From assembly GCF_000820025.1 (NCBI RefSeq), contig NZ_CDBI01000060.1, positions 20,437 to 76,335 on the forward strand: DNA of 55,899 nucleotides, in the 5' to 3' direction. Origin of the DNA: Aeromonas popoffii. Its GTDB lineage: Bacteria > Pseudomonadota > Gammaproteobacteria > Enterobacterales > Aeromonadaceae. Below are positions 1 to 7,140 of this stretch, one piece after another (position 1 is the stretch's first letter; the number at the start of each line of letters is the position of its first letter). A program made the position numbers and the translations under genes. The notes beneath the pieces are model-generated. The model had not been told where the DNA came from. It did not search any database and was given only the letters and a program-made list of their open reading frames with translations.

Positions 1-61
1 GTGGCGGGAATAGTGAAAGGGGTGACAGGAGAGGAAAAGGGGCAAACGGCAGATAAAGATA

Positions 62-86
62 GGGGCCGCGCTTTCGCAACGGCCCC
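62..86 (-). terminator. terminator after udp
   Basis: A GGGGCCG / CGGCCCC stem sits about 40 bases beyond the udp stop and, read on the minus strand, is followed by a T-rich stretch. It is the likely rho-independent terminator of udp. Confidence 0.6.
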
Positions 87-123
87 CACCCCCCACTCGG
101 TGCTCTTGTATCAAGAGCTGCTA

Positions 124-879
124 TCAGATCAGCTTGCGGGCTGCGCCCAATGCGATCTTGATGGCATCAGATTCAGTTTTTGCCATGGTCTCGGCGTTCG
201 GGATTTCCTGCTGGGTACGGTTGACGATAACGCCAGCCACCATACCGGCACGCAGGCCCTGGCTGGTGCACATGGTCAGCAGGGTGGCAGATTCCATCTC
301 ATAGTTCAGCACGCCCATGGCTTGCCACTCTTTCATGGAACCCTGGAAACGGCTCACTACGCGGCCGGATACGGTGTCGTAACGCTCCTGACCCGGGTAG
401 AAGGTATCGGAAGAGGCAGTCACACCGATGTGCAGCTTGGAGCCCATCTCTTTAGCTGTGTTGACCAGCGCGGTGGTGCAGTCGAAGTCGGCAACAGCTG
501 GGAACTCCATCGGTGCAAAGTGCAGGCTGGCACCGTCAAGGCGCACGGAACCGGTAGTGACGATCACGTCACCCACGTTCAGGTGCGGCTGGATGGCACC
601 TGTGGTGCCGATACGCAGGAAGGTATTGATACCGAGCTGGGCCAGCTCTTCAACCGCGATGGAGGTGGACGGGCCACCGATACCGGTAGAGCAGATGATC
701 ACGGCCTTGCCGTCCATCTCACCGCGCCAGGTAGTGAATTCACGATGGCTGGCCAGGTGCACCGGGTTATCCAACAGCTCTGCGATGCGCTTGACGCGCT
801 CGGGGTCACCGGGAACGATCGCCAAGGTGGCGCCTTGCAGATCCGCTTTCTTCAAACCCAAGTGAAATACATCAGACAT
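124..879 (-). CDS. udp: uridine phosphorylase
   Basis: Uridine phosphorylase cleaves uridine with phosphate to uracil and ribose-1-phosphate in cytosolic pyrimidine salvage. The 251-residue product has almost the length of the E. coli enzyme. It shows the phosphate-binding GDPER motif at residues 24-28, LRIGTTGA near 88-95, and the ribose-binding NYEMES segment near 193-198. The start is fixed by an AGGAG site just upstream of the ATG. It is divergent from the alcohol dehydrogenase gene and appears monocistronic, with a terminator after it. A long plus-strand reading frame across this gene is only its shadow. In enterobacteria udp is controlled by CRP and CytR; no clear site was assigned here. 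Confidence 0.97.
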   Translation of the reverse strand: MSDVFHLGLKKADLQGATLAIVPGDPERVKRIAELLDNPVHLASHREFTTWRGEMDGKAVIICSTGIGGPSTSIAVEELAQLGINTFLRIGTTGAIQPHLNVGDVIVTTGSVRLDGASLHFAPMEFPAVADFDCTTALVNTAKEMGSKLHIGVTASSDTFYPGQERYDTVSGRVVSRFQGSMKEWQAMGVLNYEMESATLLTMCTSQGLRAGMVAGVIVNRTQQEIPNAETMAKTESDAIKIALGAARKLI

Positions 880-1259
880 AGTGGACTCCTGGTTGCCCCC
901 TGCCAGCAGGGTCAGGGCGCAAGTTAAGATGATTCTTCATGATACTTTCAAGCCTTTCCCCCTCTTTAGGGGAGGCGCCAACTATGGTCGAAAGCGCTTT
1001 CCAATTCCTTGAAGCGCCTCACACTTCCACGCATTGACAGTCACAAACTCCGCGCAAAACGTTTGCTAACTTGATGAATTTCTTGAAAAACGTTTTTCTC
1101 CAAACTGATCACGACAGGGAAAGTCAAGCCTGGTTCAGCGCTTAATTAACGACTCGTGATCGACCCCGTAAAGTTGTAAACAAGATGCTTTTGTATCCCT
1201 CCCATGATGGTAGCTTAACCACCAATTACCACTTAATGGCTAACTATAGGGAGTCCATC
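880..1259. promoter_or_regulatory. divergent intergenic region udp / yiaY
   Basis: This stretch of about 380 bases has no credible gene. It must hold the promoters of both divergent genes. A small CCCCT / AGGGG hairpin lies near 958-975 in what would be the udp leader. I could not assign specific operators by eye. Confidence 0.4.
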
Positions 1260-2411
1260 ATGGCGACATTCAAGTTCTACATCCCCGCAATCAACCTGAT
1301 GGGTGCCGGCTGTCTGCAAGAGGCCGCCGCCGATATCAAGGGTTACGGCTATCGCAAGGCGCTGATCGTCACCGATAAAATCCTCAACCAGATCGGCGTG
1401 GTTGCCAAACTCACCACCCTCTTGGCTGAACATGGCATTGAAAGCGTGGTGTTCGACGAAACCAAGCCGAACCCCACCATGGCCAACGTCGAATCAGGTC
1501 TGGCCATGATCAAGGCCAACGGCTGCGACTGCGTCATCTCGCTGGGTGGTGGCTCGCCCCATGACTGCGCCAAGGGCATCGCCCTGGTCGCCGCCAACGG
1601 TGGCAGCATCCAGGATTATGAAGGGGTGGATCGCTCCGCCAAGCCGCAGCTGCCGCTCATCGCCATCAACACCACTGCCGGTACCGCCTCCGAGATGACC
1701 CGCTTCTGTATCATCACCGACGACGCGCGCCACGTGAAAATGGCCATCATCGACAAGCACGTTACCCCGCTGATGTCGGTCAACGATCCCGAGCTGATGC
1801 TGGCCAAGCCGGCCGGTCTCACCGCCGCCACCGGCATGGATGCCCTGACCCACGCCATTGAGGCGTATGTCTCCACCATCGCCACCCCGGTGACCGATGC
1901 CAGCGCCATCATGGCGATCCAGCTCATCGCCAAACACCTGCGCACCGCGGTCAACCAGGGCGACGATCTGCATGCCCGCAAGCAGATGGCCTACGCCCAG
2001 TTCCTGGCCGGCATGGCCTTCAACAACGCAAGCCTGGGTTACGTGCACGCCATGGCGCACCAGCTGGGTGGCTTCTATGACCTGCCCCACGGGGTCTGCA
2101 ACGCCGTGCTGCTGCCCCACGTTCAGGCTTACAACGCGCAAGTGAGCGCCGCCCGCCTGAAAGAGGTGGCCCGCTACATGGGGGTGGACGTGAGCGCCAT
2201 GAACGACGAACAGGGCGCCGATGCGGCGATTGCCGCCATCAAGCAGCTGGCGCTGGATGTGAAGATCCCGGCTGGTCTGGCGCAGCTCGGCGTCAAGGCC
2301 GATGACTTCGATATCCTGGCCAGCAACGCCCTGAAAGATGCCTGCGGCTTCACCAACCCGAAACAGGCAAGCCATGAGGAGATAGTCGCCATCTTCCGCG
2401 CCGCCCTGTAA
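1260..2411 (+). CDS. yiaY: iron-containing alcohol dehydrogenase (YiaY/AdhB type)
   Basis: This is a group III, iron-dependent NAD(P) alcohol dehydrogenase of 383 residues, the usual length of YiaY. The ATG at 1260 was chosen over the in-frame ATG at 1185 because it has an AGGGAG ribosome site and begins with the family's usual MATFKFYIP. The dinucleotide-binding motif GGGSPHD lies near residues 97-103. Metal ligands are visible as the Asp and His of [12 protein letters not shown] near 194-198 and two further His in the HAMAHQLGG / LPHGVCN segments. It is a single gene followed by a strong terminator. The exact alcohol substrate cannot be read from sequence. Confidence 0.93.
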   Translation: MATFKFYIPAINLMGAGCLQEAAADIKGYGYRKALIVTDKILNQIGVVAKLTTLLAEHGIESVVFDETKPNPTMANVESGLAMIKANGCDCVISLGGGSPHDCAKGIALVAANGGSIQDYEGVDRSAKPQLPLIAINTTAGTASEMTRFCIITDDARHVKMAIIDKHVTPLMSVNDPELMLAKPAGLTAATGMDALTHAIEAYVSTIATPVTDASAIMAIQLIAKHLRTAVNQGDDLHARKQMAYAQFLAGMAFNNASLGYVHAMAHQLGGFYDLPHGVCNAVLLPHVQAYNAQVSAARLKEVARYMGVDVSAMNDEQGADAAIAAIKQLALDVKIPAGLAQLGVKADDFDILASNALKDACGFTNPKQASHEEIVAIFRAAL

Positions 2412-2426
2412 ACCGCCATCAGGCAG

Positions 2427-2452
2427 AAAGGGTCGCACGGCGGCCCTTTTTA
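2427..2452 (+). terminator. terminator after yiaY
   Basis: An AAGGGTCGC / GCGGCCCTT stem with a three-base loop runs into a T-run, 15 bases after the yiaY stop. Confidence 0.85.
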
Positions 2453-2546
2453 TTGGCTGATGGATCAATGGCTTTTTACTTCCGCAGAGGGAGCCGGTAT
2501 GATTTGCCGAGCTTAAAAAGACTTGAATGGATGATCTGAACTCGAT

Positions 2547-2885
2547 ATGCGGATGAAACACCTGATTGCCGCGGCCCTGACCGCCCTCACCCTGTCCGGT
2601 TGCAGCCTGGTCTATCGCATCGATATTCCCCAGGGCAACTATGTGGAACAAAAACAGGTCGACAAACTGCGCCAGGGCATGACCCGCGAACAGGTCGAGT
2701 TCGTGCTGGGTTCCGCCATGCTGCGCGATGCCTTTGACCCGAACACCTGGTATTACCTCTATGAATTCCAGCCGGGTCGTGGCGAAAAGGAGCGCAGGGA
2801 GCTCACCCTGACCTTCGCCAACGAAAAATTGGCCACGGTCACCGGCGACTTCCCGTTGCCAGCGGCCTTCCACACACCGCTCTGA
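2547..2885 (+). CDS. bamE: outer membrane assembly lipoprotein BamE
   Basis: BamE (SmpA) is a lipoprotein of the BAM complex that folds beta-barrel proteins into the outer membrane. The 112-residue product begins with a basic, hydrophobic signal peptide ending in the lipobox LSGC, with Cys19 as the lipidation site. The mature part carries the family pattern QGMTREQVEFVLG followed by DPNTWYYLYEF. A second possible ATG lies two codons downstream. In many gammaproteobacteria bamE neighbours ratA/ratB and smpB, as here. A terminator follows. Confidence 0.93.
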   Translation: MRMKHLIAAALTALTLSGCSLVYRIDIPQGNYVEQKQVDKLRQGMTREQVEFVLGSAMLRDAFDPNTWYYLYEFQPGRGEKERRELTLTFANEKLATVTGDFPLPAAFHTPL

Positions 2886-2895
2886 TCGCATTCAC

Positions 2896-2924
2896 AAAAC
2901 CGGCCCCGTGCCGGTTTTGTTTTA
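2896..2924 (+). terminator. terminator after bamE
   Basis: A perfect AAAACCGGC / GCCGGTTTT stem with a short loop, followed by GTTTT. Confidence 0.85.
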
Positions 2925-2962
2925 TGTGGCCACCGCCATCCCATCTTCGCGAGGAAGCCTCC

Positions 2963-3049
2963 ATGAACCAGCCCCGACATCCCCATCCCAGCGGACGGCT
3001 TGATGACCAGGCGCTGGCGGCCCCCGTTGAAGCAGGGAGGCACCCATGA
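2963..3049 (+). CDS. possible 28-residue leader peptide
   Basis: A short frame starts at an ATG preceded by GAGGAAGCC and ends in a TGA that overlaps the next gene's ATG as ATGA. This is the geometry of translational coupling. The product is rich in Pro and His and resembles nothing I know. It could be a coupling leader for the oxidoreductase or chance. Confidence 0.25.
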   Translation: MNQPRHPHPSGRLDDQALAAPVEAGRHP

Positions 3050-3681
3050 GCCAGATCCTGATCGCCGGGGCCAGCGGGCTGATTGGCCGGGAACTGCTCC
3101 ATCAACTCGACCCCGCTCACTCACTGACCCTGCTCTGTCGCAAGGCGGGTGATCCCCGACCCCAACATCACTGGCTGCCGGTCGACTTCGAACAACTGGC
3201 GGAACTCACCCTGCCCGATCCGGTCGACATCGCCTTCTGCTGCCTCGGCACCACCCGCAAGCAGGCAGGGTCCGACGAGGCGTTTCACCGGGTCGATCAC
3301 GACTATGTGCTGGCCTTCGCGGCACTCGCTCGCCGCCACGGCTGCCAACGTCTTATCGTCGTCTCGAGTCTGGGGGCCAATCCACACTCGCCGGCCCTCT
3401 ATCCCCGCACCAAGGGGCAGATGGAACTGGCACTGCTGACACAAGCCTGGCCACGGCTCGCCATAGTGCGCCCCGCCATGCTGCTCGGCAACCGTCAGCC
3501 GCCGCGCCTGTCGGAGCAATGCTTCCAGGCGTTCTATCCGCTGCTGCGCCCCCTGCTGGTTGGCAAGTTGCGCCGCTGGCGCGCCATCGACGCCAGCCAG
3601 GTAGCCCACGCCATGATAGTGCTCAGCCAGCAGGAGGGTGGCGTTGAGGTGGTGGAAAACGAGCGGCTGCACGGGATGTGA
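3046..3681 (+). CDS. NAD(P)-binding oxidoreductase, YraR/TIP30-like atypical SDR
   Basis: The 211-residue protein starts with a Rossmann nucleotide-binding motif, GASGLIG at residues 8-14. It carries the CCLGTTRKQAGS segment typical of the YraR/HTATIP2 (TIP30) group of atypical short-chain dehydrogenases. A VVSSLGA strand and a YPRTKG (YxxxK) segment supply the usual SDR tyrosine and lysine. Its substrate is unknown. The start overlaps the stop of a small upstream frame. A bidirectional terminator separates it from the convergent ratA-ratB pair. Confidence 0.8.
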   Translation: MSQILIAGASGLIGRELLHQLDPAHSLTLLCRKAGDPRPQHHWLPVDFEQLAELTLPDPVDIAFCCLGTTRKQAGSDEAFHRVDHDYVLAFAALARRHGCQRLIVVSSLGANPHSPALYPRTKGQMELALLTQAWPRLAIVRPAMLLGNRQPPRLSEQCFQAFYPLLRPLLVGKLRRWRAIDASQVAHAMIVLSQQEGGVEVVENERLHGM

Positions 3682-3733
3682 CAGCGCTCTGCCGCTGAAC
3701 AGCGTTGGTGACGACTCAACAGGAGAACAGATC

Positions 3734-3757
3734 AAAAAAGGCGCCAAGGCGCCTTTT
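3734..3757. terminator. bidirectional terminator
   Basis: AAAAAAGGCGCC / GGCGCCTTTTT forms a symmetric hairpin with A- and T-runs on both sides. It lies between convergent genes and can serve both. Confidence 0.85.
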
Positions 3758-3774
3758 TACTCCAGAGTGCGGCA

Positions 3775-4134
3775 TCAGGCCGGATCTGTGTCCCCTCGCT
3801 TGCGGTTGGCATTGGGCCGCCCGCCGGTCACCGCATCGGCACGGCCCTCTTCCTTGGCCTTCTCGGCCCGCTTCTTGCGCATCTCTTTCGGATCGGCGAT
3901 GAGCGGGCGGTAGATCTCGATGCGATCCCCGTCCTGCAGCAGGTCAGCCCCCTTGACCGGCCGACTGTAGATGCCGAACTTGTTGACCGACAGATCGATC
4001 TCCGGGTGCTTGGTCACGATGCCGGACTGCTCGATGGCGGCCAGCACGCTGGTGGCGGGAGCAACCCGGATGCGCAGCACAGTCTGGCGCTCGGGCAAGG
4101 CATACACCACGTCGATATTGAGCAGATCAGACAC
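3775..4134 (-). CDS. rnfH: RnfH/RatB family protein
   Basis: This is a small beta-grasp protein of the RnfH (RatB) family, 119 residues from a GTG start. The GTG at 4134 is preferred over an upstream in-frame ATG because the upstream extension lies inside ratA and the family starts at this point (VSDLLNIDVVYALPE). The ratA stop and this GTG overlap in GTGTCTGA, so the pair is translationally coupled. The conserved segment SVNKFGIYSRPV and the C-terminal basic tail fit the family. Its biochemical role is poorly known. Confidence 0.9.
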   Translation of the reverse strand: MSDLLNIDVVYALPERQTVLRIRVAPATSVLAAIEQSGIVTKHPEIDLSVNKFGIYSRPVKGADLLQDGDRIEIYRPLIADPKEMRKKRAEKAKEEGRADAVTGGRPNANRKRGDTDPA

Positions 4135-4561
4135 CGTACACCACCTTGGCGCGGTTGGAGAAGGCAAGCACCATGGAGCCCACCAGATCGCGGAAAATCT
4201 GGCCAAACGCCAGCTCGATCAGCTTGGAGGTGAACTCAAAATCGAGGTCGAATTCGACCTTGCAGGCATCCACATCCAGCGGCGTAAAGGTCCACCAGCC
4301 AGCCAGCTTGCTGAAGGGGCCCTCCACCAGTTCCATCTTGATCTGCCGGTTGGCATCGAGCCGATTGCGGGTGGTAAACGTCTTGGCAATCCCCGCCTTG
4401 GCCACATCGACCGAGGCAGTCATATAGTCATCGCCTGTCTCGTGGACACGGCTGCCGACACAACCGGGCAGAAACTCCGGATAAGCGTGAACATCATTGA
4501 CCAGCCTGAACATTTGTTCTGCGCTGAACATCACCAGGGCACTGCGAGTAATACGGGGCAT
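4127..4561 (-). CDS. ratA: RatA, START-like ubiquinone-binding/ribosome-associated protein
   Basis: The 144-residue protein of the Coq10/START-like family begins MPRITRSALV and carries the FSAEQMFRLVNDVHAYPEFLPGC signature. Related proteins bind ubiquinone. E. coli RatA has been described as a toxin that blocks 70S ribosome assembly. A GAGGAAAGCCC ribosome site precedes the ATG. It is the first gene of a two-gene operon with rnfH and is divergent from smpB, the usual arrangement in gammaproteobacteria. Confidence 0.93.
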   Translation of the reverse strand: MPRITRSALVMFSAEQMFRLVNDVHAYPEFLPGCVGSRVHETGDDYMTASVDVAKAGIAKTFTTRNRLDANRQIKMELVEGPFSKLAGWWTFTPLDVDACKVEFDLDFEFTSKLIELAFGQIFRDLVGSMVLAFSNRAKVVYGV

Positions 4562-4718
4562 GGGCTTTCCTCATCCAATCGGGCCGATTTTATCACCTTG
4601 TCAGCCAAGATCATCCCCAAAACCGCTCACAAAGCCGCCACTCGAGCAGTTGCGCGTTTTACAGCCGCCGCCACCCACGTATAATGCGCCTTCCTAATCA
4701 TTGCCAAAGGCGCCCGTC

Positions 4719-5207
4719 ATGAGCAAAAAGAACAGTAAAAACAAAGCCGGGTCCAGCACCATTGCACTCAACAGAACCGCCCGCCACGAGTACTTCATCG
4801 AAGAGCGCGTGGAAGCCGGTCTGTCCCTGCAAGGGTGGGAAGTCAAATCCCTGCGGGCGGGCAAGGCCAACATCAGCGAAGCCTATGTCATCTTCTTGCA
4901 GGGCGAGGCCTTCCTGTTCGGCTCCACTTTCCTGCCACTGAACGCCGCCTCCAGCCACGTGGTGTGTGATCCGACCCGCACCCGCAAGCTCCTGCTGAGC
5001 CGCCGTGAACTCGACAAGCTGGAGAGCCTGACCGCCCGTCAGGGGTACACCATAGTGCCGCTGGCGCTCTACTGGAAAGAGTGCTGGGTCAAGGTCGAGA
5101 TCGGCCTGGTCAAAGGCAAGAAAGAGCACGACAAACGGGAAGACACCAAGGCCCGCGAATGGGATCGGGAGAAAGCCCGCATCATGAAAAACAAGCATCG
5201 CGGCTGA
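4719..5207 (+). CDS. smpB: SsrA-binding protein SmpB
   Basis: SmpB binds tmRNA and is essential for trans-translation on stalled ribosomes. The product is 162 residues when started at the ATG at 4719, which gives MSKKN; a TTG six codons upstream is less likely. Recognisable blocks are [35 protein letters not shown] and [14 protein letters not shown], followed by a basic C-terminal tail ending in [10 protein letters not shown] that inserts into the ribosomal mRNA channel. Its RNA partner ssrA lies 122 bases downstream. Confidence 0.97.
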   Translation: MSKKNSKNKAGSSTIALNRTARHEYFIEERVEAGLSLQGWEVKSLRAGKANISEAYVIFLQGEAFLFGSTFLPLNAASSHVVCDPTRTRKLLLSRRELDKLESLTARQGYTIVPLALYWKECWVKVEIGLVKGKKEHDKREDTKAREWDREKARIMKNKHRG

Positions 5208-5212
5208 TTGTG

Positions 5213-5277
5213 CGCCGCATGCAGCCATGCGGCGTCCAATAAACCAGCAATCGACCGGTCCAGGCCGGTCGATTGCT
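5213..5277 (+). terminator. two inverted repeats after smpB
   Basis: Two hairpins follow smpB. The first pairs CGCCGCATG with CATGCGGCG at 5213-5234. The second has perfect 13-base arms at 5246-5258 and 5265-5277. There is little T-run, so termination efficiency is uncertain. They probably end smpB transcription or protect its 3' end. Confidence 0.55.
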
Positions 5278-5286
5278 ATCAACGCC

Positions 5287-5314
5287 TTGCCATGACAGGA
5301 TTTTTGCGTACAAT
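5287..5314 (+). promoter_or_regulatory. ssrA promoter
   Basis: TTGCCA and TACAAT are separated by 16 bases just upstream of the mature tmRNA end. This fits a sigma-70 promoter for the ssrA precursor. Confidence 0.55.
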
Positions 5315-5329
5315 CGACTTTGACAACTT

Positions 5330-5689
5330 GGGGCTGATTCTGGATTCGACAAGATTCACGAAACCCAAGGTGCATGCCGAGGTGCGGTAGGCCTCGTTAA
5401 CAAACCGCAAAAAAATAGTCGCAAACGACGAAAACTACGCACTCGCAGCTTAATAACCTGCGCTGAGCCCTTCTACCCTAGCTTGCCTGTGTCCTAGGGA
5501 ATCGGAAGGTCATCCTTCACAGGATCGTGTGGAAGTCCTGCTCGGGGCGGAAGCATTAAAACCAATCGAGCTAGTCAATTCGTGGCGTGTCTCTCCGCAG
5601 CGGGTTGGCGAATGTAAAGAGTGACTAAGCATGTAGTACCGAGGATGTAGTAATTTTGGACGGGGGTTCAAATCCCCCCAGCTCCACCA
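5330..5689 (+). ncRNA. ssrA: transfer-messenger RNA (tmRNA)
   Basis: The RNA starts GGGGCTGATTCTGG and ends CAGCTCCACCA, which form the tRNA-Ala-like acceptor stem, with the T-arm GTTCAAATC near the 3' end. The tag frame at 5421-5453 reads ANDENYALAA and then stop. tmRNA rescues stalled ribosomes together with SmpB and marks products for proteolysis. Its 3' end is a classic integration site for phages and islands. Here the gene is complete and phage DNA begins directly behind it. Confidence 0.98.
5660..5689 (+). other. probable phage attachment site (attL) in the ssrA 3' end
   Basis: Phage-type sequence starts immediately after the ssrA CCA end, so the T-arm and acceptor stem are the probable core. 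The matching right copy was not found in the window, so the core length cannot be defined. Confidence 0.5.
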
Positions 5690-5807
5690 ATTTAACTAGG
5701 ACAGCGGTAGGACAAAACGAGGTAAAACAGCAACTTAGCGAAATCATCGCGACAGAGGCTGGCCTGAAACAGGAACCAAAATGATCCACTGGTGATCCAA
5801 GATTTAG

Positions 5808-5834
5808 AAAGCCTGCAGAAATGCAGGCTTTTTT
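5808..5834 (+). terminator. terminator downstream of ssrA
   Basis: AAAGCCTGCA pairs with TGCAGGCTTT and a long T-run follows. It now lies in phage DNA and would stop transcription coming from ssrA. Confidence 0.85.
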
Positions 5835-5856
5835 CTTTTTCACTATCCAAGACATC

Positions 5857-5880
5857 AAAAAGCCCGCACTGTGGCGGGCT
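5857..5880 (-). terminator. terminator of the leftmost minus-strand gene
   Basis: AGCCCGCCAC / GCGGGCT stem with a TTTTT tail on the minus strand, 19 bases past the stop of the small gene. Confidence 0.85.
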
Positions 5881-5898
5881 AATCCGAATCCTTCCGCG

Positions 5899-6018
5899 TT
5901 ACAACGCAGTGACTTCATCACGAAGCCTTTCAAGAATGCGCGCGATTGTATCCCGCTCCTGCAGTGTCAGATCTACTTCCTCCAAGTACACTTCAAGCTC
6001 CGCCAGTATTAATTCCAT
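5899..6018 (-). CDS. small SOS-controlled phage protein, 39 residues
   Basis: The product is a short acidic, probably helical peptide with heptad-like leucines (MELILAELEVYLEEVDL at its start, ARILERLRDEV near its end). The ATG at 6018 was chosen because longer in-frame starts run back into or past a near-perfect LexA box at 6064-6079. A GGGGGACC stretch precedes the ATG and an intrinsic terminator follows the stop, so it forms its own transcription unit. I do not recognise the family. LexA-controlled small phage genes are often antirepressors (for example Tum of phage 186) or SOS modulators, so a prophage-induction role is a fair guess only. Confidence 0.6.
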   Translation of the reverse strand: MELILAELEVYLEEVDLTLQERDTIARILERLRDEVTAL

Positions 6019-6063
6019 CCTGTGGTCCCCCAGGTCTCCTCTCAATCTCTCGACCGTGAGGTA

Positions 6064-6079
6064 CTGTATGAATATACAG
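6064..6079 (-). promoter_or_regulatory. LexA (SOS) box
   Basis: CTGTATGAATATACAG matches CTG-N10-CAG with the AT-rich centre of the SOS consensus and has matching flanks (TA before, T after). It lies 46 bases upstream of the small minus-strand gene. Confidence 0.85.
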
Positions 6080-6179
6080 TGCAATTGGGACCCTATCACC
6101 ATTCACTTCTGCATTGTATTAAAATTAACCACCCCCTCCTCATTCGCCGCCTATCTTTGTCTAAACCGTGACCAAAGTA

Positions 6180-6383
6180 TCACCAGAAACTAATGACAAT
6201 TAGCACAACAAAGCCTATCAGGATCAGCATGAAACCAAAGGCCATAAAGTTATCCAGGCTCTCCCTATCGGATCTGCTGAAACACCAACACCCCAAGGCG
6301 AACGGGATCAATGCCAACGTGAAGCTGAAACTAAATGTCTTGAGCGCCAGCACCATACATCCGAGCGCAAGCAGTATCCACAT
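6180..6383 (-). CDS. small two-helix membrane protein
   Basis: The 67-residue product is almost entirely hydrophobic. One segment covers residues 1-32, then comes a short polar loop (SRSDRESLDN), then a second segment to residue 66. A GAGGA site lies eight bases before the ATG. It is divergent from the antitoxin gene. I do not recognise it. Small two-helix proteins at prophage ends may act in superinfection exclusion or as holin-like proteins, but nothing here proves that. Confidence 0.55.
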   Translation of the reverse strand: MWILLALGCMVLALKTFSFSFTLALIPFALGCWCFSRSDRESLDNFMAFGFMLILIGFVVLIVISFW

Positions 6384-6472
6384 GGTCGAGTCCTCAAAAC
6401 CTCCACCCTATCCCCGTGAATACAGCTCAACCAGGGCCGCGCAACTGGATTGGACATTCCACGGGATGTCGA

Positions 6473-6490
6473 TTTACCATTTATGGTAAA
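6473..6490. promoter_or_regulatory. palindromic operator upstream of the toxin-antitoxin pair
   Basis: Perfect 8-base arms TTTACCAT and ATGGTAAA flank a two-base centre, 35 bases upstream of the antitoxin start. This is the usual position for autorepression by a TA complex. Confidence 0.65.
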
Positions 6491-6525
6491 GTCTCACTGT
6501 GCAATACCAAGAGGCAAAGAAGAAC

Positions 6526-6705
6526 ATGAAAGACAACAACATCAGCAACAAGTATGGGTTGCCCCAGGTACAGAACCGACCACAGATCAAGGCTGAAAAG
6601 AACCTGAGCCTGAACGGTGAAGAGGGTCGTCAGATCATCAAGTCTGAAACCAAACTAACGCTGAAAACTCACGAAAAAACCTTCACTCGTCTGGCTGATA
6701 TGTAA
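6526..6705 (+). CDS. antitoxin of Fic/Doc toxin
   Basis: The 59-residue basic and polar protein ends in a stop that overlaps the toxin's ATG (TAATG). This overlap, the order and the small size identify it as the antitoxin. The ATG at 6526 is preferred over an in-frame start at 6499 because AAGAAG lies just before it. The C-terminal half (LTLKTHEKTFTRLADM) would be the toxin-binding part, by analogy with Phd. It does not look like standard Phd/YefM, so its family is open. Confidence 0.75.
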   Translation: MKDNNISNKYGLPQVQNRPQIKAEKNLSLNGEEGRQIIKSETKLTLKTHEKTFTRLADM

Positions 6706-7103
6706 TGAACATCATCCAGTTCCCTCCGGCGCGGGTGCTGGAGATCAATCACTACATACTGGGTACTTCACCTGGTCACCAAGGACCAGCCAGCATCGAG
6801 TTATTGGAAGGCGCTCTGGGGCGCATTGACAACGCAATCGCTTATAGTGGGCTGAATGATGTGTTTCTTATCGCAGCAAAGTACGCCATGGCCATCGGCA
6901 CCGCTCATGCTTTTTCTGATGCCAACAAGCGCACTGGGCTTGCGGTATGCCTGGAGTACCTTTCACTCAACGACTACGAAATTGAGAGAGATAACGAAAA
7001 ACTGGCTGATGCAATGGTTGACCTTGTATTGAGCGTTTTGCCCGAAGAGTGGTTTGCTGACATCCTCTACGCGCTCTGGCTGGAAGAGCAAAACCCCACC
7101 TGA
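6705..7103 (+). CDS. Doc-type (Fic fold) toxin
   Basis: The 132-residue product carries the Fic/Doc active-site motif HAFSDANKRTG at residues 68-78, matching HxFx(D/N)xNKRTG. Doc toxins phosphorylate EF-Tu and halt translation; other Fic proteins AMPylate. Length and motif fit the Doc (death-on-curing) group. It is translationally coupled to the antitoxin and convergent with the end of the phage late region. Its likely job is stabilising the prophage or limiting other phages. Confidence 0.88.
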   Translation: MNIIQFPPARVLEINHYILGTSPGHQGPASIELLEGALGRIDNAIAYSGLNDVFLIAAKYAMAIGTAHAFSDANKRTGLAVCLEYLSLNDYEIERDNEKLADAMVDLVLSVLPEEWFADILYALWLEEQNPT

Positions 7104-7140
7104 CACCCCCATCAGGCGAGCGCAGTGACGGCCGCCTCCT

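Noticed and set aside
1..927. 308-codon plus-strand frame
   Set aside because: It is the antisense shadow of udp; the minus-strand product matches the family in full.
1494..2891. 465-codon minus-strand frame over yiaY and bamE
   Set aside because: Shadow of two clear genes, with unnatural His/Gly composition.
5690..5781. In-frame protein-like codons after ssrA ending in QLSEIIATEAGLKQEPK
   Set aside because: No start codon or ribosome site; could be a relic, but too short to identify.
5625..5933. 102-codon minus-strand frame across the ssrA end
   Set aside because: Antisense of the tmRNA acceptor region, a common false gene (LVELGGFEPPSK pattern).
6651..6672. CTAACGCTG match inside the antitoxin gene as a fourth promoter-hairpin copy
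   Set aside because: It is within coding sequence and lacks both the hexamers at the right spacing and the hairpin.
5690..7103. Search for an integrase beside ssrA
   Set aside because: No tyrosine or serine recombinase frame exists here or elsewhere in the window.
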